Source of the DNA: Delphinus delphis
Taxonomy: Eukaryota; Chordata; Mammalia; Artiodactyla; Delphinidae
Direction: 5' to 3'
Length of the DNA stretch: 64,000 nucleotides
Assembly: GCF_949987515.2 (NCBI RefSeq)
Contig: NC_082698.1
Coordinates: 26,502,070 to 26,566,069, forward strand
Shown here piece by piece: positions 25,843 to 37,680 of the stretch (positions within the stretch are counted from its first letter, which is position 1; the number at the start of each line of letters is the position of its first letter). A program made the translations under genes and the position numbers. The notes under the pieces are model-generated. The model worked only from the letters and a program-made list of their open reading frames with translations, did not search any database and was not told where the DNA came from.

Positions 25843-26423
25843 AGAGGAGAGTCTTGAGTGGATTTTGGAAACAATATGTTATAGTGAGCATTTTAATATA
25901 TTTTTAAAGATAATCCACTAAAACATCTCTCTTCCCTTTCCGCATTTTTTCCTTCTATTCTTGGGCCAGAGTCCCAGCCTTACATTGATCCTTTACAAAG
26001 ATTCAACCCTCAACTCTCTTAAAAGAGCAAGAATTGAAACTGAAGCTCTTGGATGGCTGGTATTTTGTCCTGATAGTTAACTGTCTTCTTGGTCATCATG
26101 ACTCTTTTAGGCTATGTCCACCTGGAGAGAATTTTGCAATCTGAATTAGCTGAGTAGGATTAGGTGGTAGGTAAAAGAGAAGAGACTTTGGATTCCTTAA
26201 TTTTCCCTGTCTTAAGAGATGTGATACTGTTTCAACCAGGCTGCCCATTCACTGGTCAGTTATGCAGCGGACTGCAAACCACACTTAGTTCTACTGGCCC
26301 AACTGTTTATATGCTTATATATGTGGGTATGCCTTTACATGGTGGTTTATCTTGATTCCCCATTTGCTTGTTAGCTTCTTAAAGACAGGACTTGGGCTTT
26401 AGAAGCCTATAAGAGTGCTGAGA

Positions 26424-26626
26424 GGGCTTCCCTGGTGGCGCAGTGGTTGAGAGTCCGCCTGCCAATGCAGGGGACACGGGTTCGTGCCCCGGTCCAGGAA
26501 GATCCCACATGCCGCGAAGTGGCTAGGCCTGTGAGCCATGGCCACTGAGCCTGCACATCCGGAGCCTGTGCTCCACAACAGGAGAGGCCACAACAGTGAG
26601 AGGCCCGCGTACCGCCAAAAAAAAAA
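26424..26626 (+). mobile_element. Short CHR-2-type SINE (young subgroup)
   Basis: 'gggcttccctggtggcgcag' to 'gcgtaccgcc' plus A tail. A perfect 13-bp duplication aagagtgctgaga at 26411-26423 and 26627-26639. Confidence 0.93.
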
Positions 26627-26711
26627 AAGAGTGCTGAGAACCGTGCACTGGCTGGGTGTACTGTCTAATTCTAATCTTATCATGAGACTTTCCCACTCCC
26701 CCCAACCCCAG

Positions 26712-26812
26712 GCCGTGTGCAGCTTGCAGGATCTCAGTTCCCTGACCAGGGACTGAACCCAGGCCACAGCAGTGAAAGCCGAATCCTAACTACTAGACCA
26801 CCAGGGAACTCC
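26712..26812 (-). mobile_element. Compact older tRNA-derived SINE fragment
   Basis: Antisense order 'gcaggatctcagttccctga', 'ccagggactgaacccagg', 'gaccaccagggaactccc'. Shares the compact form of the copies at 6199, 31206 and 57037. Confidence 0.75.
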
Positions 26813-27269
26813 CCTATTGTGCAACCTTGATGAGAGATTCCTTTCCTTTTTGGTTGGGCCTGGGTGTTAATAAATTAGTCCACAAGCATGTTGAATGTTT
26901 GCTGTTCCTTAGGGCTGTGTTAGGCATTGTGGAAAATCTGTAATGTAAAACTGGGTGCCTTCCTTCAGGGTGCTGAGAATCTAACTATGATGCAATTTCA
27001 GTGAGGCAATCAGTAGTAATAGCATGTTTGTTTCTTCAGGAGAGAGCCTGCCACTCAGCCTGCCTGTACCTGCTAAAGCACAAACCCTAAAGCAGGGTGT
27101 TCTTTCCTCCACCAGAAATCCCTCATTGGGAAGCCTGTAGAAGACAGATCTCTTCCAGAAAGTGGGAGAAGGGAAAGGTTGCTCATTTATGGCAGGGGTT
27201 GGAATTTCAGGTCCTAAAAAGCAGTTATTCATGGAGTCATTTTAAAATGAAAGAATAATAATAATAACA

Positions 27270-27640
27270 GGGCTTCCCTGATGGCGCCGTGGTTAAGAAT
27301 CCGCCTGCCAATGCAGGGGACACGGGTTCAAGCCCTGGTCCGGGAAGATCACACATGCTGCAAAGCAACTAAGCCCATGTGCCACAACTACTGAGCCTGT
27401 GCTCTAGAGCCTACAAGCCACAACTCCTGAGCCTGTGCACCACAACTACTGAAGCTCATGCGCCTAGAGCCCGTGCTCCACAACAAGAGAAGCTACTGCA
27501 ATGAAAAGCCCGTGCACCACGATGAAGAGTAACCCCTGCTCGCCGCAACTAGAGAAAGCCTGCATGCAGCAACAAAGACCCAATACAGCCAAAAATAAAC
27601 AAAAAATAAATAAATTAAAAAATAAAATAAACTTATGAAA
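27270..27640 (+). mobile_element. Long CHR-type SINE
   Basis: 'ggcttccctgatggcgccgt' head with B-box-like 'gggttcaagccctgg', the 'caactactgaa' module and an A-rich tail. An (AAT)n-type stretch 'aataataataataacag' stands just before it and again at about 27665-27681, so the copy landed in or duplicated a small AAT repeat. Confidence 0.9.
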
Positions 27641-27684
27641 TGATTCTCAACCCAGTGTAAAATTAAAATAATAATAATAACAGT

Positions 27685-27900
27685 TATGGTTATTACGTAC
27701 TGCTTGTGTGTCAAGTGGTATACTTGGCGCTTTATATATATTACCATATTTAATCTTCTGTATGATGAACGTTATTATTATCCCCGTTTTACAGATGAGG
27801 AAACGGGCTAACCCAGCTCCACCCTGCTGCTAGTATGTGGTAGAGCTAGGGTGAGTCCAGGCAGGCTGGCTCTAGAGCCATTCTCTTAACTACGTTATTT
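27685..27900 (-). repeat. MIR-type ancient SINE, antisense
   Basis: 'ccgttttacagatgaggaaa' followed by 'gtatgtggtagagctaggg' is the antisense MIR core wording. Diverged, with approximate ends. Confidence 0.65.
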
Positions 27901-28009
27901 TGAAAATTAATAGCTGTTGGTTGAGATTCTTTTTCAGGGCCTAGGCACAACTAGACCCAGATTGTGACCCACCAATGTCTTTAATTGGAGAACATCTTTG
28001 CATTGCTTT

Positions 28010-28321
28010 TTTTTTTGTTTTGGCTGCATTGGGTCTTCATTGCTGCACGTGGGCTTTCTCTAGTTGTGGTGAGCGGGCGCTACTCTTTGCTGCAGTGCAC
28101 AGGCTTCTCATTGCGGTGGCTTCTCTCGTTGAGGAGCACAGGTTCTAGGGCGCATGGGCTTCAGTAGTTGTGGCTTTTGGGCTCTAGAGCACAGGCTCAG
28201 TAGTTGTGGCACACGGGCTTAGTTGCTCTGCGGCATGTGGGATCTTCCCGGATCAGGTTATTGACCCCGTGTCCCCTGCATTGGCAGGTAGATTCTTAAC
28301 CACTGCCACTAGGGAAGTCCC
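28010..28321 (-). mobile_element. Long CHR-type SINE
   Basis: 'ttttgttttggctgcattgg' to 'cactagggaagtccc'. Imperfect flanks (tttgcattgctttt / ctgcagtgcttctt) are a possible worn target duplication. Confidence 0.88.
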
Positions 28322-31097
28322 TGCAGTGCTTCTTGTTTAGCTTTAACTAATCCTGAATTTGGAAGAATAAATATGGATTATGGAGGAAGAAGAATTGGCT
28401 TTTTGCTTCTCTATCATCAGAATTCCCCTTACAAGCTGTCCAGCACGTGACCGCCACTTAATTGTGAGAATGCCACTGAAGGGCTGTCCTTAGACTGGTG
28501 GGATTGCAAGGTTAGGGAGAGACCTTCATTGCTTCTGGGAGAAAAGAAACACATTAAACACAGTAAACACATAACCAGTTCTGGGGAGGAGCTGCTTTGG
28601 GAAAGTAGAGGAAGAGTGAGAGGCCAGATGAGGTCCTTTCAGAGAAAATGAAAGATTCTAGGAAGCCCACAAGCCCAACAACTGGTGAAAGAAGGTGGGC
28701 TGTGCTAGGGTGTAGACTGTTAACCTGATTGATTAGGGAGGGATGTCCGCCTAGGAAGGGCCTTTGAAGTTGCCAGGAAGTTGGAAATTGAGGCGGCAAA
28801 TTATGGTAAAGCCTGAGGCCTTTAGGTACAAGGGTTCTGGGATATTACCCTCTGCCTAACTACTGCCCTTGCCATGTCCCAGGCCAGTGTTGAGTGTGAG
28901 GGAGGCCCAAATGGACATATTCCTAAAGTCTTAAGCTACAGAAAGGAAGATCCCAGACGAGGAGTGTATCCCTAGTGCTCTGAAGTTCCGAATGGGCTGG
29001 GGCCCAGACCTGAGCTTAGAATGTTTTCTTCTCTTGGAAATTTAAGAGAAGTGATATGGGCAGGAAATGGCAGGGGCTGGGTGAACACAAGAAAGGGCCA
29101 GGGAAGGAGAACATGACCCTGGGCAATGTCTGGACAAGGGGAGAGCTGAGATCATGCACAAAGTCCAGCCAGGCCTCTGGTTTCCTTCCAAGGAGCTGAT
29201 AGCTCAGGGGCCTTCTCTGCTTTTACCTCCCTGCAAGAAACTGAACTAAGCTCTTACAGGAAAAGCCAACTTTATTGGGAAAGAAAAAATCCCTGTTCTG
29301 AGCGATATCTTATACCTTCCAGTCTGCCCTGGCAAGAAGAGAGAAAGCCCAGGTGATCAGGGTGGCCTTGCCTGAGGCTCTCATTGCATCTCTTGATGTG
29401 CCGTTTCTTCTTCTCAGGAGTTAGCTTTAGCATGGTATTTGTCTTTTGGCACCTGACACCCCTTAGGAAAGGCTGAGCCCAGGTTGCTGGGTCATAGCCA
29501 TTGCTGAAGCTGCCCAGAGTTCAGGGATTGGAAAAGCATGTATTATTTTATTCTGCCTGATTCCTGGGAGCTGGTTCCATCTTGCCTTTTTCTGGAATTT
29601 TGCCTTTTTCTGGGCTTGAGCCATTTACTTCTGAGCCAAGACCTTGGCCGTAGATATTTCAGCCACTAGCACAGCCCACGTGCGTGAGGGGGCCAGATTA
29701 CTTCGTGGGTGACTGGCGTTGCTGGGTATTGGTCCTCTTGCCGACAGAGCTGACAAATGGAATTAGAAGCAAAGGAGCTAGCCTATGCTAGAGTCTGTGG
29801 GACATAGTTTAGCAAAGTGACCTTGAGGAGTGGGGTGTCTGGAGGAAAAGAGCCTGAATCTGGACCAGAGCTTTGACGTAGCTGTCCCTCCCAAACTCAG
29901 GAACACAAGCCTGTGTTCTCCATCCCTACTTTCTCCTCAGGAATTCTTGGCAGGCAGAAGTGTTTGCCACTAGGTGAAGTCTTCTCTGGCACAAGACTGA
30001 ACTGGTGAAGGGAACAGCCCAGAGGCACCTTTGTACCCCTCAGGAATCCATTCTCAGTCCCTGTGCTCAGTGATGACTCTAGCTTATTCCCTTCACCCCT
30101 ACGTTCTGTTGGAGCTAAGCCTCCCTCATCACACTCCTTCCTCCCAAGACTCCCAACTGAGCTGGGAGCTCTCCATAACGTCATACACTTCCCTCCCAGG
30201 TCAGATCAAATTGCAAAATAGCTCTCACACAGATTGCCACAGTGAAAATTTATTCACTCTCCTGGTCTCTCCTTTCTACCCAGCTCACTTCTTCCAACTT
30301 AATGTAGAAGATCTACATCTTCTGATGTAACTAATCATTGTATAACCCAAATATAATTATCTTCAAGCTGGCAAGATAGTACTACACTCTCTAAATACTA
30401 GTCTGGTCTTGCTAATAATAGACATGATATATACAAAATAGTTTTCATTACAGTGGGCAGCAGGGAGCTGGGCTAGTTCACCTCTAAATATTCGTGATGT
30501 AACTGATTGTCCTTGTCTTTGATTTATGGTCTGCTAAGCCGAAGTCGTATCAGGACTGGCTTTGGTAGTCCTTTCCTTCTGGAACCACAGAGATCCAAGG
30601 TTCCTGGAATTAGTGGAGGTCTGAATCCACCCCCATAGAAAGCAGAGGCATAGTAGGAGAGGGAGCCCTCATTAGAACAAAAGAGGATGAGATAAGCTCT
30701 AGCTTAGTTTAGAAAGTGTCTCCTACACTCCAAGGCTAGGATGCCCGAAAAGTTCCATCCAGGCAATGGATAAGAAGACTGAGTTGGCATTGGGAGATGA
30801 AAACAAGTGGCAGATGGTGCTGAGGAGCATCCCAGGACTGAAGAAATGTGGTTCCCAGAAAAGGAAAAGGAAGGAGACATTGGCAAAGTCTTACTCAGCA
30901 ACTGACAGCCTGGCCAGAGAAAGCTGCAGGATATGGCTGAGAACGCATCTTCAGTATCAGGGATACTGAGGGGCTCCGACACTCACTATTCTGTCACCTC
31001 TTCTCATGCTTCTTTACCATACCCACAGTAAACAGCCCTGGTGACCAGGCTGGACTAGTCAGGAAAGGCAGGGGATGGAAGAGATTAGAAACTGGTC

Positions 31098-31420
31098 CCA
31101 CCTACCATATAGCATAGGGAACTATATACTCAATATCTTGTAATATCCTATAGTGAAAGAGAATGTAAAAAAAAGAATATGTATGTACGTGTGTATATAT
31201 ATATTTTGGCCATGCCACACAGCTTGTGGGATCTTAATTCCCCAACCAGGGCTTGAACCCATGCCCTCGACAGTGAAAGCGTGGAGTTCTAAACACTGGA
31301 CCGCCAGGGAATTCCCTATATATTTTTATATATATGTATAACTGAATCACTTTGCTGTACACCTGAAACACACACCATTGTAAATCAACTATATTTCAAT
31401 AAAAATTAAAACAAAAACAA
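31098..31420 (+). mobile_element. L1-like 3' end, sense, with nested SINE
   Basis: 'agcatagggaactatatact' before and 'gctgtacacctgaaacacac', 'caactatatttcaataaaaa' after the SINE at 31206-31315 form one LINE-like 3' end with its own AATAAA and A-rich tail. Confidence 0.6.
31206..31315 (-). mobile_element. Compact older tRNA-derived SINE nested in LINE end
   Basis: 'ttttggccatgccacacagc', 'cccaaccagggcttgaaccc', 'gaccgccagggaattccc' in antisense order. Flanked on both sides by (TA)n-like sequence. Confidence 0.78.
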
Positions 31421-31614
31421 AAACACGGCCCCAGAAACCTGAGGAATCACTCCCCGTGGCCAGGCTTTTTTCAGGGTAATAAGTAGTGAGCAAGGTCTCT
31501 TGGGGGTGTTGTCTCAGACTGAATCCAATGCAGTAGGGCAGCAGGAGGGGCGTGGGGGCCAAATGACCTAGGATTCGTGTGGACTAAGCCCCACCTGGCC
31601 CTTGACTTCCCCAG

Positions 31615-31731
31615 GTGCTAGAGGTAGTGCGAGCCAACTATGACACGCTCACACTGAAGCTGCAAGATGGCCTGGACCAGTATGAGCGCTACTCCGAGCA
31701 GCACAAGGAAGCCGCCTTCTTCAAAGAGCTG
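31615..31731 (+). CDS. ARMH3 penultimate coding exon
   Basis: 117 nt, phase 0 to 0, between acceptor ttccccag and donor gtgagt. It encodes 39 residues beginning [20 protein letters not shown] and ending AAFFKEL. It continues directly from SEEQ of the exon at 4027 and into VRSISTN at 33941. Confidence 0.93.
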
Positions 31732-33940
31732 GTGAGTGTGCCCCGCCTCCACCTCTGCCTGTGTCTCTTAAGGGCCCTTTTCCAGCCACTGGGTCCTACT
31801 GTGCAGGTGGGCAAAGGCTGATGGAATAAGACTGGAGAGGCCTGCTTGGATTGTGTTTGCAACTTATCTCCCAAAGCAGTCCAGGAAGGACCAGGCAGTG
31901 AGAGCCGAAGATATTCCCCAGAGTGCTGGTGCCAGGCTGGGAAGGGTGAGAGGCCTGAGGCAGCAGTGCACACCTCTCCTCTGCAGCCATGGTGACAGCC
32001 CTTGCACAGCTCCAGCTGGGCCTGGAGTTTGACGTGTGTTCCCAGTGGCAGCTCTGGCTCATTACTCCTTATCCTGTCCTCAGGGTAACTAATGAGAGTA
32101 ATTGATTCTTCTCCTCCTTATGTAATCACTTCTTCCTAAGTTCCTAACTGGTTCCTGGTCTGAGTGCCCTTCCAGTCTAGTTCTCCAGTCTTCACTCCCT
32201 GCCCCCATTCCTACTTTCCAGTCACTCAGCTTTCTGCAGCCCCCTCCCGTGGTCACCTGCAGCCAGTGAACATCTGCTCTGCCTCCTACTCTACCTCCCA
32301 GTCAGCATTTCCACAGAACTGGACTTACCCTGTTGGTGGTCCCTGTCCTGTCCTGTGCTCAGAAGATGCTCTCAGGAAAAGCCCAGTCTCCCTGTATTCC
32401 TGCCACTCCACCTGCCTGGTTGTGCATGATCATCCTGGCTGGGGGCTGAGACCAGGGCACACAGGCCTGTGTACCGACTTCCCATGTCCTCAGACCTCCC
32501 ACTTCTGGGGCAGAACTTGCATCAGCCCAGCTTTTACTTACCCATGCCCAGTCCATGATGAAGGTGCTAGATTTTAGATCACCTGTCTTGTGCTAAACCC
32601 AGCCCAACTCTGACCCTGACATGGCATTCCTGGGATTATTGGGTTTCCCCAAGGTGAGGCAGATATACTCTGGACTGAGTTAGTTGGGAACAGGGAAGCC
32701 ACTAGTGTAATAAGAAGATAGCAGAGTACAGTATTTTTATGGGGTGTTCAGCAAGTTATTGGGAGATGAAGAGGATTGTGGAGGAGAGAGTTCAAGCAGC
32801 TCTCTTGAGGCTTTTGGGCACTAGCCTGTGCCTTACTCATTTCTCCTCATATCTGTACCTCTGGCACAGGGAAGCAAAGAGGGTCTGGTTAGGTTTGGAG
32901 CTAATGAGCTTGAGCTGCCTGCTGTTTGCCATGCTGCCCGTTCCTCTGCTTCCTGCCTGATGACTTCATTAAGTTTCCCATAGCAAAGCAGAAATTGAAG
33001 AAAAGCTCCCTGGGCTTTGGGGCCTAAGACAGATACACATTCTTTTTCTCCTTCCTCCCCTGCTTTGTCTCTCATTCGATGTTCACTTCTATTTCCCATG
33101 AATGAATTTCCTTCCAGAGTCTGCTGGATTCCTCTTAGAACCCACTCAGAGCAGGGAGTTTGGCCTTCTGACCCCTTTCCCACAGGTCTTTTCTCCTGCT
33201 GACACAGGCGGGACTTCCTGCAAGGTTCTTGGTCTGTGGGTAGAAAGCATGAGCAGTGGGTACATAGCAAGGATACAGCTAGACTTCCCTCTCAAGTGGG
33301 GAGGCATCTTTGTGGTATGGAGAGTGCTGGACTAGGAGTTGAGAAACCTGGGTCCTACTTTCACAACTGGGACTCACTGGCTGTATGACCTGATCCTGGC
33401 TATTGGCCTCCTTGGATCATACTCCTGCCATCCAATGACAGACAAGGGCTGCATCTCTAACCGTTCTTTCCAACCCAGAAAAGTAGATAAATACAGAAGG
33501 AGATTGAGGAGACTCAAAACACATCCAAAGAGAGGTAGCTCCAGAGCATGAGTCCTCTGGCCTCAGTTTCTCCTCCTCCATTAGACCACTGACCAGATCA
33601 GGGCCCCTTCTGCCTGGCCGAGGCAAGGACAAAGGCCTGACCTCAGCCCTCCTTCCCTGTCTGTGCTTGTTTCTACCTCATCAGGTGCTCAGACGCTCTG
33701 CTCACATCCACTAGGATTCCTGTCTCTCAACCTCTCTTTTCTTCCGACTATCACGGAATTGTTTGCTCATTTACCTGCAGGGATGATAGATGTTAAGGGT
33801 TCATTTCCTAAGAGAGAAACTTCTAGCCCTGCATCTTGGCCTTGTGCTTCAGGCACTGCCCTCTGCTGTTTGTAACGGACTCTCTCCTGTTTTCTCTCTG
33901 CCTGTGCCCCCCCCCCCCACCTTCCCTCACCTTTTCCCAG
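31732..33940 (+). other. ARMH3 last intron
   Basis: About 2.2 kb with no recognised exon, SINE or L1. A C-run (33909-33919) and a pyrimidine tract precede the acceptor at 33939-33940. Short open frames in it have no recognisable domain. Confidence 0.75.
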
Positions 33941-34033
33941 GTTCGATCCATTAGCACCAACGTCCGGAGGAACCTGGCCTTCCACACACTCAGCCAGGAA
34001 GTCCTGCTCAAGGAATTCTCCACTATCTCCTGA
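33941..34033 (+). CDS. ARMH3: ARMH3 terminal coding exon
   Basis: 93 nt from acceptor ttttcccag: 30 residues ([20 protein letters not shown], then [10 protein letters not shown]) and a TGA stop at 34031-34033. This matches the ARMH3 C-terminus. Confidence 0.93.
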   Translation, partial: VRSISTNVRRNLAFHTLSQEVLLKEFSTIS

Positions 34034-34775
34034 GGCTGCCATGCATACCTGGGCAGCCACTGACTGCCCCTTACCCATGAGGCTTCCTGGGCTGGAGGCG
34101 GGGGCGAGGGTAGAGGGCCTGTTCCCAAAGCTGGAGAAAAACACAGATACCGAGGTCTCTCGGTGAAGGCCGCACTTCAGTGGAGCTCGGACAGCAGGGG
34201 CCAGGATGGGCAAGCCAAGGATGATCTTATTTGGGGAGAGGATGGGTGGGCACAGGGAGACACCTTCAGAAATGTGGAGACTTCCAGGGTGGGCTCTCTG
34301 AACAACCCCTCATATTTCCAATTGAGATTACAAGTTGTGGCTACTGACTAATTTTCAGGAGCTGTTGGGTAAGCCTTAGGGTGATGCCAACACCTGGGGG
34401 GTCAGTGGTTCTCCTAGGTTTCTGAAAACAGACTAACTCTCAGATGTAGGGGGAGCCAGTTCTGCTTCCTTTGTGCCCAGAAATCTGTGTCCCCAGCCCC
34501 CACCTGCACTTGACCCTTAGCTCAGGCTTAGGGTGGGGTAGGAATGGGATACGTTTTTTCTATTTTCTGAATCCAGAGCTGACTCCTCTGCTGTCTGACC
34601 ACCACTTTGTGGATTTGATTCTTGGCAACGGGAGTACCTGTTTGCGTTGCCCTGCCTTCCAGCCCATTGACTCGTCAGCACTACAGGGTCACCACCTTAG
34701 CTTTTCATTTTCAATCTGGTTTAAATTGTCTTTAGGGTGTGTGTGTGAAATAAACATGGACAGGTTTTCTGGAGC
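34034..34775 (+). other. ARMH3 3'UTR
   Basis: Non-coding sequence from the TGA to a canonical AATAAA at 34749-34754. Cleavage is expected 10-30 bases later, so the end is an estimate. No repeats are recognised in it. Confidence 0.75.
34749..34754 (+). terminator. ARMH3 polyadenylation signal AATAAA
   Basis: First canonical hexamer downstream of the ARMH3 stop, about 715 bases after it. It is followed by T/G-rich sequence ('ggttttctgg', 'tttgctggttcc'). Confidence 0.75.
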
Positions 34776-37080
34776 CCTCAGGTGCCTACTTTGCTGGTTC
34801 CCTTTCCAGCAGCTTCCCCACCTCCTTAGCTACCCCCTCCTCTGGGAGCCTTTCTTGTGTCTGCTGAGCTCCCCTCCACGTGTTCCTCCCCCTCACCCGG
34901 CTGTTGTTTACATCCAGCCTGCATGAGAATTTCCTCTGGGGAGGAATCTGTTCCTGCTGTGGTCTGGTGCCTGGAAGGGAGAGAACTTGCTGGGGCCAGG
35001 CTCTGAAACAGGCCAGGTGAGCATCATGGAGAGGCCGACCTTTGGGAAGTTGGCCTATGGTCCCTTCTCTGGACGGCCTCCTTGGGACTACTACTGTAGG
35101 CTTTCCTGCCCCACAGCTGCCTTTGAAGTAGCTGCTGCTCTGAGATCCTCCCTTTCTAAAGCACTTTCTAAAGCCCTCAGGATGGTAGGGGGCAAGCAGC
35201 ACAGGAAGAATCTGGGAGTAAGTATCAGAATCCAGCCGTGAGAGCAGGTCTGGGACCTCCCCAGCTGCTGTTCCACTTGGCTTCAAATCTTTTTGGGGTA
35301 CTCGCCCTCCCTGGGAACCAGAGTTCCGACTCCGACATTGAGCAAATTCCAGAGAATCCACCATCGTGCTGCCATGTATAGTTGTAGATTCTTAAGGTAT
35401 CAAGGGCAGGGTCATCTCTGATCACTAGATGGCTAGTCCAGCCTGGGGCATTTAGTGTTTTCCACAGTTTTTCCACAGATAAACCCCAGAGGAGCAGGAG
35501 CTGGAAGCTGGTGGCAATTTGAAGTTATTAAAAATTGATTTGTATGGGACAGTCTTTTTAGTGTCTTTTCTATTTCCCCTTAATCTCTGTTACCCAGAAC
35601 CCCTTTCTCAATGACAGAGTTAAGGTAATCTCGGAGGTGCTGGTCTCATCTGGTTAGGGAACCCCTTATATGCTCTGTTTCTCAGTCTCCTGGTCCTCGT
35701 GGAAGCCAGTTCAGTTCAGAAGTTGTAGCCTCCCTTGCCTTTTGGGTGGAAGGAAGGAAGAAGAAGAAAATCCCTTTACCTCAAAACTTGGTGTTAAGGA
35801 GGCCAGCCAGCCTATTTGGGCTGCTTCTAGATTCCTGCCAGCCTTTCACATGAAGTGAATAAGGGCAGGTCCAGGGCATGAGGCAATAAGCAAAGCACTC
35901 CTTGCCCTCCATTTTAAAAGCCCATCTCTTGGCCCATTTACATACACCTATTCTAAGAACTCCAAATAGGAATCCCATCCTTTCTTAGAATTTAACCCCA
36001 AAAGGAGCCGTCTATGCCCTGTCCATGCCCCAATGTCTATACCAGGTCTGTGGAGGACCCTCTGGAGTCAGGGAAAAGCCAGGAGTAGGGCATTGCTCCC
36101 AAAGATAATCCTTCCTTCGGCTGCTCATCCCCTTCTCATGCCTGAACTCTTACCACAATTCCTGCTGGGTTAATTGAATCAAGTGCTTGTAAATTAATCC
36201 AGTTGAAGAGATTAAATGTGCTGGGGTCACTTTAGCTGAAGCTTTCCATCTCAGCAGGTCACTCCTCCAGAGGAGCCATTGGGCAGGCAGGATTACCTGG
36301 GACACTGCCACCATACCATCAAAACACATCAGACATTGCCCCCGCCCCTAATCCTCATGGTGGTTGGGGAGCTCATGGGCTAGGAGCCCAGGAAGGATCG
36401 TGGGGGAGGTCAGACTAGTAGGCTCAGTTGTTCAGTAGCCATTCCTGGGAGCTGGAGGTAGGCGAGCTTTGTGCTAGCCGCTAGCTTCAGAAAAAAAGAG
36501 CTAGTCTAAGGGAAGGGGGCCTCGTAACAAGGGCGTTTCTCCCCCACTCTTGCCTGCATCCTCAGACCCCTCAATCATTTTCCAAATCTTCTGGAAAACA
36601 GAAGGAATCTAGAACAGGGCAGGTGACAGAAGAGAGCAGGGCAGGAAAGTTGAAAGAAAAAAAAAAGGAACAAAAGAACAAGAAAGTCTTGAGAAACTGA
36701 CCTGGTTCACTCTTTCTTTTCTTTTTCTTCCCAGTTGGCCAGCGGGGGTCATTAGATCAGGGAAGAAGGCACCTTGAGAGTGAATAGGGCCCAGAGACAG
36801 GGTCCTGGAGTGGGTGAGGGTAGGGGTCCTTCCAAGAGAAGAGAAAATTGTAGTCCACTGGCCTGAGATAAGCCTGCGTTAGAGGCTGAGTTGACCTTTG
36901 CATCCCTAACCCCCTTCAAGCAGGGTGGGCACTGGTGGGGGCCAAAGAGACTCATACATGGGTGGAGAACAACAGAGAAAATAGGGGCTGACAGGGAGAC
37001 CGAACAGGGGACTCATACGTACCCGGGCCAGTGCTGAGGGTAGGGGAAGGAGTGCTGAGAATCGGGGGCGGGGATTCCTC
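34776..37080. other. ARMH3-KCNIP2 intergenic region
   Basis: About 2.3 kb between the ARMH3 poly(A) signal and the KCNIP2 GC-rich promoter region. It is free of recognised SINEs and L1s. AT-rich, unique-looking blocks at about 36170-36260 could be conserved non-coding DNA, but this cannot be judged from one genome. The 192-residue minus-strand frame at 34786-35364 has no recognisable domain. Confidence 0.6.
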
Positions 37081-37680
37081 CTAGCGGAGCCTTTCTGGCC
37101 CTGTTCCCTCCTCCACCCGCAAGACCCGGGACTTCAGGTTTAGGGGGTAGTGTTGCCAGAGAGCTCGTCTCCCTCCCCGCACTTCTCAGCTCACCCTTTC
37201 ACCGGGTGCCTCCCCCGAACTGCAAAGAGGAGGGGGCGGGGGTAGGGGGAGCCAATCCCGGCAGCGCCAAAGGGGGGAGGTGGCGGTGACAGCCGCGGGG
37301 AGGGGGCGGGAGGAGAGGCGGCTCGGCTCCAGCTCCGGGCTCTTCTCCGCTCCACTCTGCCTCCGGCTCTGCGCTCACCTACTGTCCAAGCCTCCCGCTC
37401 CTGCCCCAGGATCCCCAGGTGGGCCCTAGACCGCGGCGGTCCGCAGGCTCTTAGCCCAAGCGCTGACTCTCCAGCCACCAGCCCCCGGCAGCGCACTACG
37501 CCGCTAGGGGGCGCCGTGTGAGTTCTCTATCCCAGCCACCCGGCGCCCCCTCCCACGGCCCACGTTGGGACGGGAGGGGGGCGCCGGGGGCCATGCGGGG
37601 CCAGGGCCGTAAGGAGAGTTTGTCCGATTCCCGAGACCTGGACGGATCCTATGACCAGCTCACGGGTGAGTCAGTGGCTT
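37080..37680 (+). promoter_or_regulatory. GC-rich promoter region of KCNIP2 first exon 1a
   Basis: GC-rich, CpG-containing sequence with several G/C boxes (for example 'gggggcggggg' near 37226 and 'agggggcgggagg' near 37301) and no evident TATA box leads into the ATG at 37593. This is the usual layout of a CpG-island promoter. The transcription start itself cannot be placed. Confidence 0.65.
37593..37665 (+). CDS. KCNIP2 alternative first coding exon 1a
   Basis: 73 nt from the ATG to donor gtgagt. It encodes [20 protein letters not shown] then DQLT and the first base of Gly. This is the N-terminus of the KChIP2a/b/c series. The open frame extends 5' to 37518 without another ATG, so Met at 37593 is chosen because it begins the known protein. 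Confidence 0.95.

Larger units (their letters stand above)
4106..31614 (+). other. ARMH3 intron of about 27.5 kb, repeat-dense
   Basis: The exons on either side are consecutive in the known protein, so no exon is expected inside. Repeats listed separately cover much of it. Stretches at about 4110-6180, 8590-10260, 10800-13470, 13740-14700, 15135-16370, 25845-26410, 26820-27265 and 28325-31090 hold no gene that I can recognise. They contain scattered short open frames without recognisable domains, occasional poly-A runs (for example 5435-5456) and degraded MIR-like pieces. Confidence 0.8.
4027..34033 (+). other. ARMH3 (C10orf76) gene, 3' part
   Basis: Three coding exons spell the last roughly 95 residues of ARMH3, an armadillo-like helical protein of about 689 residues in human (from memory). 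ARMH3 is reported to bind the Arf exchange factor GBF1 and to recruit PI4KB, supporting Golgi PI4P. The conserved C-terminal part belongs to the former DUF1741 family. Exon joins keep frame: the exon at 4027 opens with two bases finishing a split codon and ends in phase 0, the exon at 31615 is 117 nt in phase 0, and the exon at 33941 ends with a TGA after ...LLKEFSTIS. Upstream exons lie outside the window. The intron from 4106 to 31614 is unusually rich in SINEs and L1s. Identification rests on recognition of the protein and on the neighbours KCNIP2 and OGA, which flank ARMH3 in human too. Confidence 0.9.
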